Counted from the first letter of the stretch, positions 1 to 9,121 are shown. The stretch: 35,694 nt of DNA from an uncultured Lactobacillus sp. (GCA_946482425.1 CAMLRO010000008.1:1-35694), one strand, 5' to 3'. A program made the numbers and translations. The notes: generated from the sequence alone by a model not told the origin.

Positions 1-2
1 CC

Positions 3-422
3 TTAACCATTGCAATAGCTTGTGTGCCAAACTCAGTTATTGGTCAAGCAGCTGAGATTGCGATAGAGGCAATAGTTGGACCTGAAGTCGTCACAGGGTC
101 AACACGCATGAAAGCCGGTACAGCACAAAAAATGATTTTAAATATGATTTCTACCGGTGTAATGATCAAACAAGGTAAAGTTTACCAGAATGTGATGATT
201 GATGTGCAACCGACTAATGCGAAGTTAGTTGACCGTGCATGTCGCATTATAAGTGAGACCACAAGCGTTACCACTGAGGAGGCTTTAGCTTACTTAAAAC
301 AAGCCGATAACAAAGTTGACTTAGCGATAATAATGTCAAAAACTAAAAAAGATAAAAATGCAGCTGGCGTATTGCTCACAAGATATCATGGCAAAGTTAG
401 CCGTGTATTACAGGGAGAATAA
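3..422 (+). CDS. murQ: N-acetylmuramic acid 6-phosphate etherase, C-terminal part (5' end outside window)
   Basis: Cytoplasmic etherase that splits N-acetylmuramate 6-phosphate into GlcNAc 6-phosphate and D-lactate during cell-wall sugar recycling. The reading frame is open from base 3 to the TAA at 420-422, so only about 139 C-terminal residues are present. The fragment carries the MurQ SIS-domain stretch GPEVVTGSTRMKAGTAQK and the following LNMISTGVMIKQGKVY, both characteristic of the family, then the small helical C-terminal domain. The GTG at 24 is internal, because the upstream codons (LTIAIAC) also match the family. A terminator follows, so this is the end of a transcription unit. Confidence 0.93.
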   Translation, partial: LTIAIACVPNSVIGQAAEIAIEAIVGPEVVTGSTRMKAGTAQKMILNMISTGVMIKQGKVYQNVMIDVQPTNAKLVDRACRIISETTSVTTEEALAYLKQADNKVDLAIIMSKTKKDKNAAGVLLTRYHGKVSRVLQGE

Positions 423-449
423 AATGTTTGGCTGCGAATAATTTTGGCT

Positions 450-488
450 AACCTTTCAGATGGTATTTACACCAACTGAAAGGTTTTT
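450..488 (+). terminator. Rho-independent terminator after murQ
   Basis: Ten-base arms AACCTTTCAG (450-459) and CTGAAAGGTT (476-485), a 16-base loop and a T-rich tail. It ends the murQ unit and separates it from prs. Confidence 0.8.
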
Positions 489-545
489 CTTTGATAAATT
501 ATGAATTATTTTGTTAAAAAGTCCTATTTTACGGTTTAATCTAGT

Positions 546-580
546 ATTCAAGGCTTGAATGTCATTCATTAAAGTTGAAT
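546..580. promoter_or_regulatory. Palindromes upstream of the prs promoter (possible operator)
   Basis: A perfect 7+1+7 palindrome ATTCAAG-G-CTTGAAT lies at 546-560, immediately followed by a second spaced pair ATTCA (564-568) and TGAAT (576-580). No T-run follows, so it is not a terminator. The position about 60 bases upstream of the likely prs -10 fits a protein-binding site; the protein is unknown. Confidence 0.3.
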
Positions 581-614
581 AATAATATAGGAAGTAACTT
601 TTTCAGACAACTTT

Positions 615-623
615 TGGTAAAAT
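615..623 (+). promoter_or_regulatory. Extended -10 promoter element for prs
   Basis: TGGTAAAAT is a TGn extended -10 (hexamer TAAAAT at 618-623), 35 bases upstream of the prs start. The -35 position (595-600, TAACTT) is poor, as often seen with extended -10 promoters. The same TTTTGGTAAAAT string recurs at 1713-1724 before the first ABC gene. Confidence 0.5.
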
Positions 624-658
624 AATAAGTTGTTAACAATTTTAATACGGAGGAAATT

Positions 659-1633
659 ATGTCTTATAAAGACAATATGATGTTGTTTGCCCTTAATTCA
701 AACGTTCCGCTGGCAGAAAAAATTGCGGAACGTGTGGGGGTACCCCTAAGTAAGTCCAGCGTTCAACGCTTTAGTGACGGCGAAATTCAAATTAATATTG
801 ATGAATCTGTCCGGGGCAAAGATGTATATTTAATTCAGTCAACCAGTGTGCCGGTTAATGATAACTTAATGGAGTTGCTAATCATGATTGACGCTGTGCG
901 CCGTGCCAGTGCACAGACGATTAATATCGTAATTCCTTACTATGGTTATGCTCGTCAAGATCGTAAAACAAGACCCCGTGAGCCAATCACTGCTAAACTA
1001 GTAGCTGATATGTTGCAAGAAGCTGGCGCAACTAGAGTTTTATCTCTTGATCTTCACGCCCCACAAATTCAAGGATTCTTTGATATCCCAGTTGACAATT
1101 TAATGGGTGCACCTTTACTTGCTGATTACTTTTTAAGGAATAATTTGCAGAAAGATGCCGTGGTAGTTTCACCTGACCATGGTGGTGTGACTCGTGCCCG
1201 CAAGTTAGCAGAGTTTTTAAAGACACCAATTGCAATTGTTGATAAACGTCGTCCACGTGCCAATGTTTCAGAGGTAATGAATATCATTGGTAACGTTAAA
1301 GGTAAGCGTGCTATCATTATTGATGACATGATTGATACAGCAGGAACAATCACCCTAGCTGCACAAGCATTAATAGATGCTGGAGCAACAGAAGTTTATG
1401 CTAGTGCTACACATGCAGTTTTATCAGGTCCTGCTATTCAAAGATTAAACGATTCTCCGATTAAAAACTTGGTATTAACGGACTCCATCAATCAACCAGT
1501 TGAAAAGAAACTGGAAAAAACACTTTTAGTTTCGGTTGGTCCACTTATTGGGGATGCAATCAAGTGCATTCAAAAGCACGAAGCACTTAGTCCTTTATTT
1601 AATACCAGATATGAAAAAGATAAACACAAATAA
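659..1633 (+). CDS. prs: Ribose-phosphate pyrophosphokinase (PRPP synthetase)
   Basis: Makes PRPP from ribose 5-phosphate and ATP, feeding purine, pyrimidine, NAD, His and Trp synthesis in the cytoplasm. The 324-residue product has the usual family length. Visible signatures are [16 protein letters not shown] (flexible loop and catalytic region), [13 protein letters not shown], the [13 protein letters not shown] segment, and the PRPP-binding loop [14 protein letters not shown]. The start is fixed by GGAGG at 649-653, five bases before the ATG. It sits alone between terminators. The window also holds three users of PRPP or its products (xpt, guaA and pyrG), but they are not in the same transcription unit. 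Confidence 0.97.
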   Translation: MSYKDNMMLFALNSNVPLAEKIAERVGVPLSKSSVQRFSDGEIQINIDESVRGKDVYLIQSTSVPVNDNLMELLIMIDAVRRASAQTINIVIPYYGYARQDRKTRPREPITAKLVADMLQEAGATRVLSLDLHAPQIQGFFDIPVDNLMGAPLLADYFLRNNLQKDAVVVSPDHGGVTRARKLAEFLKTPIAIVDKRRPRANVSEVMNIIGNVKGKRAIIIDDMIDTAGTITLAAQALIDAGATEVYASATHAVLSGPAIQRLNDSPIKNLVLTDSINQPVEKKLEKTLLVSVGPLIGDAIKCIQKHEALSPLFNTRYEKDKHK

Positions 1634-1638
1634 AAGAT

Positions 1639-1679
1639 AAACTAGAAGATCTGCTTAATTAAAGCAGGTCTTTTAGTTT
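1639..1679 (+). terminator. Rho-independent terminator after prs
   Basis: Arms AAACTAGAAGATCTGCTT (1639-1656) and AAGCAGGTCTTTTAGTTT (1662-1679) form an imperfect stem of about 18 pairs with a 5-base loop, directly after the prs stop. Confidence 0.75.
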
Positions 1680-1715
1680 GGGCAAATGACCACTTAGTTC
1701 AATAAAATGACCTTT

Positions 1716-1724
1716 TGGTAAAAT
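1716..1724 (+). promoter_or_regulatory. Extended -10 element before the ABC gene cluster
   Basis: TGGTAAAAT (hexamer TAAAAT 1719-1724), identical to the element before prs, sits about 65 bases upstream of the chosen start of the first ABC gene. No convincing -35 is visible. Confidence 0.4.
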
Positions 1725-1790
1725 TTGATTGCATTTAAAATTAAATTAAAGTTTAATAAAATCATAGTAAAAATGAAAGGACGAAAAGCG

Positions 1791-3392
1791 ATGTCACTCA
1801 AAGAGCTATTAAAAACTAATATTCCACGAGCAATTTTCATTCTGTTTATCTTTTTTGCCTATGCCGTGGGTGGAACAATCTCGACCTATCTTTTTAAATA
1901 TGCAATTAATGATTTAACTAAAGGTAATTGGGAAAGATTTGTATTGTGGATGCTTATTGATTTTGCTTTTTCGATATTCACAGTCTTGTCTTTGCCGTTA
2001 GGTACTTTTTTGTTCAACAAACAAATTCAGGAATGCGTGCACAACATTCGTGCCCAAATAATGCAGCGGTATTACAATTCTGGCGATTATAAAGTATCAG
2101 AAATGCAAAATGAGTTAGGCAACAATCTCAAGATTTTAACAGATGATTATGCTACACCTTGGATTGAAATTTGGACCAATTTGTTAAGTCTTGTCTTTGC
2201 AATTGGCACATTGATAACTCTGCATTGGTCATTAATTTTATTTGTTGCTGTAGCGGCAATTATTGTGCTGATGCTACCTAAAATTATGACCAAAAAGTTA
2301 TCGAATTCTACAGCTGCAGCAGCTAAGAAAAACGCACAGCTTTTAAATACCATTGAAAATTGGTTTTCTGGATTAGGAGAATTACGCCGTTACAGTGCGG
2401 GAACTCGCTTGGACAGAGCACTTGGTCAAGACAGCCGGAAACTGGCAGCAGCCAATATTTATAGAAGAAAAGTGCAAGGAATTTCTATTAGCATTAATGG
2501 CTTAGGCAATGCCATTGGTCAAATAGGTGCAAGCTTATGGAGTGGGCTGCTATTTTTTGCACATGTAATTACTTTAGGTGATTGGTTTATAGCTGGTAGC
2601 TTCGCTTCAACAATTTTTAATGGTCTCTGGTCAGTTATTAGTGCAATGACGCAGATGAGATCCACCAAAAAATTGCGTCAGGAAATTGCACAATTGACCA
2701 AGCCAATTCCTGAAAGAAAAAAAGGTACTGTTGCTTATGGCGTAGAGTGTCACAATTTAATGGTGCAATACCAAAATGGTGAAAGCATTACCTATCCCGA
2801 TTTTACGATCAATAAAGGTGATAAAGTTTTACTTTCTGGTGATTCAGGTACAGGCAAGTCGACTTTATTCAAAGTTTTACTGGGACGACTTAAACCTGAA
2901 ACAGGTGAAGTTTATTTCACTGCTAAGGACGGTACCAAAATTTTACCGCAAAACGCTCAGTTAGGTTATGTTGCTCAAGATGCAACTCTTTTTCCTGATA
3001 CTATTGCTAATAATATTACGATGTTTAATCGTAAATTGACTAGCAAGCTCAAAGAAGTCATTCAAAGAGTTCAGTTAGTGCCAGATTTAGCCAAGTTTCC
3101 CAAGCAAATTGATACTGTGGTTGATCTAGATCAGGGCAATTTATCAGGTGGACAAAGACAAAAGGTAGTCTTAGCTCGAGCGGAGGTTCATGATGAGCCG
3201 TTTCTGCTACTAGACGAGGCTACTAGTGCAATAGACAGTAATGCCACTAGTGCAATCATTGGTGATTTACTTGATACTGATAAGACGGTTTTAATGATTG
3301 CTCATAACTTTAGCCCTGAATTAAAAGAAAAATTTGATTATCAAATTCATTTACAATCAAATAAAAAGAAGGGTAATTCGGATGACAATTAA
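1791..3392 (+). CDS. ABC half-transporter (fused membrane and ATPase domains), copy 1
   Basis: Membrane exporter-type half-transporter of 533 residues. The N-terminal half (about residues 1-300) has five or six hydrophobic segments. The C-terminal half is an ATPase with Walker A GDSGTGKST, signature LSGGQRQ, Walker B plus catalytic Glu LLLDEATSA, and the H-loop MIAHN. The start at 1791 is preferred over the upstream in-frame start at 1725 because GAAAGGA (1775-1781) precedes it at normal spacing and MSLKELLKTN resembles the N-termini of the neighbours. It overlaps the next gene by 11 bases, so the two are translated from one mRNA. It has no peptidase C39 domain and no cargo gene is visible, so the substrate is unknown. 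Confidence 0.85.
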   Translation: MSLKELLKTNIPRAIFILFIFFAYAVGGTISTYLFKYAINDLTKGNWERFVLWMLIDFAFSIFTVLSLPLGTFLFNKQIQECVHNIRAQIMQRYYNSGDYKVSEMQNELGNNLKILTDDYATPWIEIWTNLLSLVFAIGTLITLHWSLILFVAVAAIIVLMLPKIMTKKLSNSTAAAAKKNAQLLNTIENWFSGLGELRRYSAGTRLDRALGQDSRKLAAANIYRRKVQGISISINGLGNAIGQIGASLWSGLLFFAHVITLGDWFIAGSFASTIFNGLWSVISAMTQMRSTKKLRQEIAQLTKPIPERKKGTVAYGVECHNLMVQYQNGESITYPDFTINKGDKVLLSGDSGTGKSTLFKVLLGRLKPETGEVYFTAKDGTKILPQNAQLGYVAQDATLFPDTIANNITMFNRKLTSKLKEVIQRVQLVPDLAKFPKQIDTVVDLDQGNLSGGQRQKVVLARAEVHDEPFLLLDEATSAIDSNATSAIIGDLLDTDKTVLMIAHNFSPELKEKFDYQIHLQSNKKKGNSDDN

Positions 3393-4971
3393 AGACTTTT
3401 ATCAACAAAATCCCTTACGTTTTATTATTTTACTTTTAATCAATGTCAGTTTCTATGCACTGTTAATTCTTAGTACGGTATTCAGTATTATTGAAACAAC
3501 CGCAATTCAACAAGGCAATTTTAAAATGTTTTTAATTGCTATTGTATGTGCTTTTGTCTGTGCAATGTCAGATTATTTACTGCAAGGGCTGTCACAATAC
3601 ATTTTGTCTCAGCAGGAAGAACAATATAATGTTGCAATCAGGGATAAAACCACTAAACATTTTTATGCAGATCAAAAAGACCATGCAGTAGCACAAGTTC
3701 AAAACCGCTTAACCCATGACTTGGTTCAAAGTCAGCAAAATTTTCTGTCCCCTCTTTTTAGTTTAATTGGCGGAATAGTCATTATAATTGCGACTGTTGT
3801 CTTATTGCTCTCATTACATTGGAGTTTGCTCATAACAATATTAATCATGGTGCTAATCTCTTTAGCTTTACCCAAGCTGCTTGAAAAGCCGTTACAAAAG
3901 TCAATGCTTAATATTTCAAAGAGTAATCAAAAGTATCTTGACAAGTTGGAAAAATGGCTGAATGGACTTGCTGAACTACAACGTTATCTTAGTGGCGCAA
4001 AATTATTTAAGGTAACAAGTGCTGCAGCGAAGGAATTAGAAGATGCTAATGTTAAGCAAAATGGAGTCATGCAGTTATTGACTATCATTAATGGCTTGGT
4101 ATCAACAATTTTCTCATTGATTTTATTTTTACTGGCAGGTTATTTGTTCAAACAACATCTGGTTGTATTCGGCGTCATTACAGGAGTAGGCAATTGCCTA
4201 AACTACTTGAAACAAGGAATTCAGTTTATAGTAACCTCTTACGGCAGAATGAAAGGTTCGGGCGCTCTGAACAAGGAAATTGCCCAAACGGCTGCGCCAG
4301 TAACAACAAAAGAAATAAAAGAAGTGGCGACACCTGCTGCAATTACTACACACGATCTCAGTTTGCAATTTGCTAATGGTGAAAGTTTGCTGTTTCCTGA
4401 TATTGATGTAAAAGCCGGTGAAAAAATTCTTTTAACCGGTGACTCTGGAGCAGGTAAATCAACGTTATTCAAACTCATTTTAGGGCAAATTAAACCTAGT
4501 TCGGGACAAATCACTTTTAAAAACAAAAATGGTAATATAGTTAACCCCGACATGAGTAAAATTGGCTATATTCCCCAAGATCCGGTACTTTTTCCAGTAA
4601 GCATCGCCGATAACATGACAATGTTTGCCGATAAACTAAAAAGTGCTCTACCTCAACTGGTAGAGAAGGTGCAACTGGCAGGTGATATTGCTAAATTTGA
4701 TAAAGGCTTGAACCAAAAAATTAATTTAAATAAATTGAATATTTCAGGTGGGCAAAGACAGAAAATTGTTCTGGTGCGGGCATTAGTTCACCAAAGTGAA
4801 ATTATTTTAATCGATGAGGGTACTAGTGCTATTGACCAGCAAGCAACAATGCAAATCTTACGGGAAGTTACAGCAACACCAGCCACAGTGATTTTTATTG
4901 CTCATAGTTTTAATACACAAATGAAGCAACTCTTTGATAGGGAAATTCACCTAGTTAAACAAACAAAATAA
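3382..4971 (+). CDS. ABC half-transporter, copy 2
   Basis: A 529-residue half-transporter starting MTIKDFYQQNPLRF. It has a membrane domain of about 300 residues, then an ATPase domain with Walker A GDSGAGKST, signature ISGGQRQ, Walker B ILIDEGTSA and H-loop FIAHS, so all catalytic residues are present. The ATG at 3382 overlaps the end of copy 1, and AGAAGGG (3367-3373) supplies the ribosome binding site; the in-frame ATG at 3334 lies well inside copy 1 and is rejected. It is very close to copy 3 over its whole length and clearly less close to copy 1. A homodimer, or a heterodimer with copy 1 or 3, are all possible; the sequence does not decide. Confidence 0.85.
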   Translation: MTIKDFYQQNPLRFIILLLINVSFYALLILSTVFSIIETTAIQQGNFKMFLIAIVCAFVCAMSDYLLQGLSQYILSQQEEQYNVAIRDKTTKHFYADQKDHAVAQVQNRLTHDLVQSQQNFLSPLFSLIGGIVIIIATVVLLLSLHWSLLITILIMVLISLALPKLLEKPLQKSMLNISKSNQKYLDKLEKWLNGLAELQRYLSGAKLFKVTSAAAKELEDANVKQNGVMQLLTIINGLVSTIFSLILFLLAGYLFKQHLVVFGVITGVGNCLNYLKQGIQFIVTSYGRMKGSGALNKEIAQTAAPVTTKEIKEVATPAAITTHDLSLQFANGESLLFPDIDVKAGEKILLTGDSGAGKSTLFKLILGQIKPSSGQITFKNKNGNIVNPDMSKIGYIPQDPVLFPVSIADNMTMFADKLKSALPQLVEKVQLAGDIAKFDKGLNQKINLNKLNISGGQRQKIVLVRALVHQSEIILIDEGTSAIDQQATMQILREVTATPATVIFIAHSFNTQMKQLFDREIHLVKQTK

Positions 4972-4980
4972 AAATGTGAC

Positions 4981-5009
4981 TTGCAACTCAAATTATATTT
5001 TCGTATTAA
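4981..5009 (+). promoter_or_regulatory. Possible internal promoter before ABC copy 3
   Basis: TTGCAA (4981-4986), 17-base spacer, TATTAA (5004-5009), lying in the 91-base gap between copies 2 and 3. The match is moderate. It would allow copy 3 to be expressed separately. Confidence 0.35.
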
Positions 5010-5062
5010 GAATTTTTAACCCAGATAATAAAAATAAACTAAAAGAAAGGAGAAAAACCACT

Positions 5063-6655
5063 ATGACAATCAAAGACTTGTACAGGCAAAACCCTTTACG
5101 CTTCATGATACTAATTTTGATTACCGTTTTAGAATGGACTTTACCAATTGTAACTACACAATTAATTATGCTTTTAACCACAGCAATTCAGCAACAGAAA
5201 TTCCAACAGTTTTTAATTATAAATGTCATTTCATTTATGCCTTTCCTATTTCAATATATAATACAAGGACTGCATGCGTTCCTTCTATCAAAACAACAAG
5301 AGGAATTTAATTTTCATATCAGAAAAAGATCTGTATCTCACTTTTATGCGGATCAAAAAGAGCATTCTGTTGCCCAGATTCAAAATCGATTAACAAATGA
5401 CCTGAATCAGAGCCAAGAAAATTATTTTGCACCATTTTTTAGTCTAATTGGTGGTGTTATTAATTTAGTATCTGTAGTTGTTCTGCTTATTTCATTACAC
5501 TGGAGTTTACTTCTCACAATTATTTTGATGGTGGCTATTTCGTTAGTGTTACCAAAATTATTAGAAAAGCCACTACAAAATTCAATGACCAAGATATCAA
5601 AGAGTAATAATCAATATCTCGATTGCTTAGAAAAGTGGCTTAATGGCCTTGAAGAACTACAACGTTATTTTGCCGGAGGAAAACTATTTAAAGTAACTAA
5701 TGATGCAGCTAAAGAGCTAGAAGATGCTTATGTCAAGCAAAATGGGGTTACGCAATTACTAAGTATCATTAATGGATTGGTATCAGTTTCTTTTTCATTA
5801 ATTTTATTCTTACTAGCGGGTTATTTGTTCCAAGCTAAAATAGTAGCATTTGGTGCAATCACTGGAGTAGGCAATTGTAATTTCTACTTAAGGCAAAGTA
5901 TTCAAATCATAGTTAGTCGTTATGGACAAATAAAGGGAACCGAATCTTTAAACAAAGAAATTGCTAAAACATCTGCACCGATAGAAAAAGTAGAGACCAA
6001 AAAGGTAGCAACGCCTGCTGCAATTAGTACGCATGATCTGAGCCTAAAATTTCCTAACGGTGAGAGTTTGCTCTTTCCTGATGTTAATGTGAAACCCGGT
6101 GAAAAAATACTATTAACTGGTGATTCTGGAGCCGGTAAATCAACATTATTTAAGCTGATTTTAGGTCAAATTAAACCAAGTTCTGGTCAAGTCATTTTTA
6201 AAAATAAAGACGGAGTCGTGGTTACACCCGATATGAGTAAAATTGGTTATATTCCCCAAGATCCAGTTCTCTTTCCCGTTAGCATTGCCGATAACATGAC
6301 GATGTTTGTCGATAAACTAAAGGGTGCTTTACCAGCTCTGACTGAGAAAGTGCAATTAGCTGGAGACATTGCCAAATTTGATAACGGATTGGAACAAAAG
6401 ATTGATCTTAATAATTTGAATATTTCAGGTGGTCAAAGGCAAAAGATTGTTTTGGTACGAGCTTTAGTTCATCAGAGTGAAATTATTTTGATTGATGAAG
6501 GCACTAGTGCCATTGACCAAGAAGCAACGATGCAAATTTTGCATGAGGTTATAGCTACCCCTGCTACAGTAATTTTTATCGCTCACAGTTTTAACAAGCA
6601 AATGAAACAGCTGTTTGATAGAGAAATTCACTTGGTAAAAAATGTTAAAGCGTAA
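5063..6655 (+). CDS. ABC half-transporter, copy 3 (near-duplicate of copy 2)
   Basis: A 530-residue half-transporter beginning MTIKDLYRQNPLRF, almost the same as copy 2. It shares with copy 2 long identical runs such as HFYADQK, EKWLNGL, GDSGAGKSTLFKLILGQIKP, IGYIPQDPVLFPVSIADNMT and IFIAHSF. The ATPase motifs are intact: Walker A, ISGGQRQ, ILIDEGTSA and the H-loop His. The start at 5063 follows AAAGGAG (5046-5052); the upstream in-frame codon at 4976 has no ribosome binding site and would add an unrelated extension. Copies 2 and 3 most simply arose by tandem duplication. The gene ends before a terminator shared with the convergent HD gene. Substrate unknown. Confidence 0.85.
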   Translation: MTIKDLYRQNPLRFMILILITVLEWTLPIVTTQLIMLLTTAIQQQKFQQFLIINVISFMPFLFQYIIQGLHAFLLSKQQEEFNFHIRKRSVSHFYADQKEHSVAQIQNRLTNDLNQSQENYFAPFFSLIGGVINLVSVVVLLISLHWSLLLTIILMVAISLVLPKLLEKPLQNSMTKISKSNNQYLDCLEKWLNGLEELQRYFAGGKLFKVTNDAAKELEDAYVKQNGVTQLLSIINGLVSVSFSLILFLLAGYLFQAKIVAFGAITGVGNCNFYLRQSIQIIVSRYGQIKGTESLNKEIAKTSAPIEKVETKKVATPAAISTHDLSLKFPNGESLLFPDVNVKPGEKILLTGDSGAGKSTLFKLILGQIKPSSGQVIFKNKDGVVVTPDMSKIGYIPQDPVLFPVSIADNMTMFVDKLKGALPALTEKVQLAGDIAKFDNGLEQKIDLNNLNISGGQRQKIVLVRALVHQSEIILIDEGTSAIDQEATMQILHEVIATPATVIFIAHSFNKQMKQLFDREIHLVKNVKA

Positions 6656-6676
6656 AATTGTCTTTGAATAAACAGC

Positions 6677-6707
6677 AAAAAACTGAATCTAGCAGATTCA
6701 GTTTTTT
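6677..6707. terminator. Bidirectional terminator between ABC copy 3 and the HD-domain gene
   Basis: Arms AAAAAACTGAATCT (6677-6690) and AGATTCAGTTTTTT (6694-6707) around a 3-base loop, with A-run and T-run on the two sides, so it works in both directions. The last codon of the minus-strand gene overlaps it. Confidence 0.85.
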
Positions 6708-8064
6708 ATTTTTTGGGTTTTCTAATATAGCGTAGAGTACCATTTTTGACGTAACGTTGAAACTTTTGATACAGGGGATCAAAAATTTGGGGTTCAAGGT
6801 TGTTAGACATCATAACTTTGGGAAAGAAAAATCTTTCATCTCCCTGCAATGTCCCGTTAAGTGAACGGACAAGCGGACTTAGTTGTGATAGTTCTATTAA
6901 TTGACCGTCATTCTGCATAATTTCAATTTGACTGTTAGCATTTTTGCCACTTGGTTTATAAGCGTCATAGGGTTCATCAAATGCAGAGTTGGTATCGGTA
7001 TAATAATTAGGGTCAAAACCTGCTTGTTTTATTAACGTTTTTAGCTTGGGTAACAAACTTTTAGTTTCTTCATCAATGCAAACACTGGCTAGCGGTTGTC
7101 TGAAAAGGTAACGTTTACTCAAATCAGCTAAGATGGGATCACTTGATTTAGTCCACATTGAAAAGTTGGTTTCCATCACGCCGTCATCCAATTTGAGATA
7201 ATCGGTAAGATCCCAATTGCCAGCTAAAAATTTCGCTAAGCTAGGTGTGACCGGCAAATTTCCTTGTTGGTAGGCAATTTTTGCTCGTTCAAGTAAATGC
7301 TGTAAAATAACTTCCATTGAGCGTCCAACCCTATGAAAGTAGACCTGCTGGTACATTTGGTAACGGGAAACGATGTAGTCCTCAACAGCGTGCATTCCAG
7401 CCATAGTGAAGCAAATACCATCACTGTATGGACGAATTTCTTGCAAGATTCGGGACAAGTCAAATTCACCATAGGCAACACCAGTAAAATAGGCATCGCG
7501 TTTAAGATAATCCATCCGATCAGCATCAGCTTGGCTCGAAATCATTTTTACTACTTGGGGATTGGGGTACGTTTTTGCAATCACGCTGGCAACTAAGGCA
7601 GGAAAGTTGGGCGAAACTTGGCTTAAGACGCGGTTAATATCAGTGCTGGGGTCCGTAATAATTTTTTGTCCTATTTTTTCATGATCAGTTCCAAAAAGAT
7701 GTTCAAAAGTGTGAGAATAGGGACCGTGACCAATATCGTGAAGAAGACCAGCACATTCCACTAGCAGCCTGTTATTGTCATCCCAAAGTCCATCACCTGA
7801 GCGTCTTGAAGGATACTTTTTGGCAAAAATATTACAAATGCGGCGAGTTAATTCATAAACACCCAAGTTATGTTCAAAACGGGTATGAGTAGCACCGGGA
7901 AAAACATAGGCAATCGGACCTAACTGCTTGATACGACGCATGCGCTGAAATTCTTTAGTCTTTAAAATGTCCAGAATAACCTGATCTTCAATGTGAATGT
8001 ATTCGTGTACTGGATCTCTTAAAACTACTTCTTTAGCTAGTCTATTACTATGAAAGTTTGGCAT
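6706..8064 (-). CDS. HD-domain phosphohydrolase, dNTP triphosphohydrolase-like (YwfO/EF1143 type)
   Basis: Cytoplasmic metal-dependent phosphohydrolase of 452 residues. The motif HTRFEHNLGVYEL gives metal ligand His65, LLHDIGHGPYSHTFE gives the HD pair His109-Asp110, and QADADRMDYLKRD gives Asp182: the full H...HD...D set of the SAMHD1/dGTPase-like superfamily. The family includes Enterococcus EF1143, a dNTPase controlling nucleotide pools; nucleotide hydrolysis here is by homology. Start ATG at 8064 with AGGGGA upstream. It is divergent from the Rgg-type regulator and convergent with the ABC cluster, so it is a single-gene unit. Confidence 0.88.
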   Translation of the reverse strand: MPNFHSNRLAKEVVLRDPVHEYIHIEDQVILDILKTKEFQRMRRIKQLGPIAYVFPGATHTRFEHNLGVYELTRRICNIFAKKYPSRRSGDGLWDDNNRLLVECAGLLHDIGHGPYSHTFEHLFGTDHEKIGQKIITDPSTDINRVLSQVSPNFPALVASVIAKTYPNPQVVKMISSQADADRMDYLKRDAYFTGVAYGEFDLSRILQEIRPYSDGICFTMAGMHAVEDYIVSRYQMYQQVYFHRVGRSMEVILQHLLERAKIAYQQGNLPVTPSLAKFLAGNWDLTDYLKLDDGVMETNFSMWTKSSDPILADLSKRYLFRQPLASVCIDEETKSLLPKLKTLIKQAGFDPNYYTDTNSAFDEPYDAYKPSGKNANSQIEIMQNDGQLIELSQLSPLVRSLNGTLQGDERFFFPKVMMSNNLEPQIFDPLYQKFQRYVKNGTLRYIRKPKK

Positions 8065-8119
8065 GTATATCCCCTATAGCTATTTAACAAATCTGCTTAA
8101 AATGTTATTAATTACTTAA

Positions 8120-8128
8120 ATTATAGCA
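8120..8128 (-). promoter_or_regulatory. Extended -10 promoter for the HD-domain gene
   Basis: On the minus strand this reads TGCTATAAT, a perfect TATAAT hexamer with the TGn extension, about 55 bases before the start codon. The -35 region is weak. Confidence 0.55.
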
Positions 8129-8195
8129 AATTTAAGCCTTATAGTTTAACTAGTTTATCTTTTTCGCGTTTTTTATTAAAATTAAATAATAAATT

Positions 8196-8224
8196 TTGCT
8201 AGTTTGAGCAATTGTGAGCATAAT
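8196..8224 (+). promoter_or_regulatory. Promoter for the Rgg-type regulator
   Basis: TTGCTA (8196-8201), 17-base spacer, CATAAT (8219-8224). Initiation near 8231 leaves a short leader before the ribosome binding site AGGTGAG (8254-8260). This placement supports translation from 8264 and not from the in-frame codon at 8204, which would lie upstream of the transcript. Confidence 0.5.
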
Positions 8225-8263
8225 TGTAAGTGCATAAATAAACAAAAAGAGATAGGTGAGTTA

Positions 8264-9094
8264 ATGAATTATATAGGTGATAAACTTAAAAATTTGCGCC
8301 AACAATTGGGATTAACACAAACAGAAATGGCAGCTGGCGTTATTTCTGTGTCCTTTTACTCTAAAGTGGAGCGGGGTTTGAATGATATTGGTATAAACGA
8401 CTTTTTAGAAATTTTGAAAAAACATGGTATTAGCCCTATGGAATTTTTTGAGGACATTACAATCAAAGAGAATGATCAGAGAAAAATAACTGGCTTATAC
8501 AATAAATTTATAAAGGTTGCAACTGAAGATAATGATGTCGAGATCAATAAAGTGATCAAAGATCTGGATAAGATCAAAAACCAAAATCCTGATATTAAAT
8601 TTACTAAAATTGCAGCCAAATTGATTGCCGATACTCATGACAGAAAAGCTCTCAAAAAATTAACAACTAAACAAAAAAACCAGATTAAGAAAATGATTTT
8701 CCAAAAAGACACTGATAAAAATGAATATTATCGTATTGTAATATTAGCGAATATCATTCGAATATATAGCATTGATGAAGCTAATTTCTTAGTTAAAAAT
8801 GTTATTAGACGTTATAGTGGCTCTAAAAAAAGGGAAAATAAAACTGAGATTGCTTTAAGTGTCTTAATGGTTAATTATGCAAATTGGTGTATTGAATTAG
8901 GGAAATTTGATTATTGCTACGAGCCACTCGATTTTTTGAAAAAATTACCCGAAAAAATAGATCTGGCTTTTACCAAAATACTAGGGTTATATTTTGGTGA
9001 CCTGGTGAGGCAAAAAAATGATGAAGCTAATGAAATTAGAGTTATTTTAAATAAAGCGGGTTTTGGCACTTTTGTAAATAAGCTAGTTAAATAG
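8264..9094 (+). CDS. Rgg/GadR/MutR-family transcriptional regulator
   Basis: A 276-residue cytoplasmic regulator. Residues 1-65 form an XRE-type helix-turn-helix (GDKLKNLRQQLGLTQTEMAAG...FYSKVERGLNDI). The remaining 200 residues are a helical repeat domain of the kind that binds short peptides in the RRNPP superfamily. Length and layout match Rgg proteins (about 280-290 residues). The ATG at 8264 is chosen for its ribosome binding site AGGTGAG and because the HTH starts right there. Directly downstream on the same strand lies a 16-codon ORF that could encode its cognate peptide, then a broken ABC exporter gene. The target genes are not known; the peptide and the adjacent transporter are the natural candidates. 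Confidence 0.82.
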   Translation: MNYIGDKLKNLRQQLGLTQTEMAAGVISVSFYSKVERGLNDIGINDFLEILKKHGISPMEFFEDITIKENDQRKITGLYNKFIKVATEDNDVEINKVIKDLDKIKNQNPDIKFTKIAAKLIADTHDRKALKKLTTKQKNQIKKMIFQKDTDKNEYYRIVILANIIRIYSIDEANFLVKNVIRRYSGSKKRENKTEIALSVLMVNYANWCIELGKFDYCYEPLDFLKKLPEKIDLAFTKILGLYFGDLVRQKNDEANEIRVILNKAGFGTFVNKLVK

Positions 9095-9121
9095 GTTTTC
9101 AAATATGAAAAAATACTTGTA

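Noticed and set aside
8204..8263. Upstream start of the Rgg-type regulator
   Set aside because: The 20 extra residues (Cys- and Lys-rich) precede the helix-turn-helix, lack a ribosome binding site and overlap the likely promoter.
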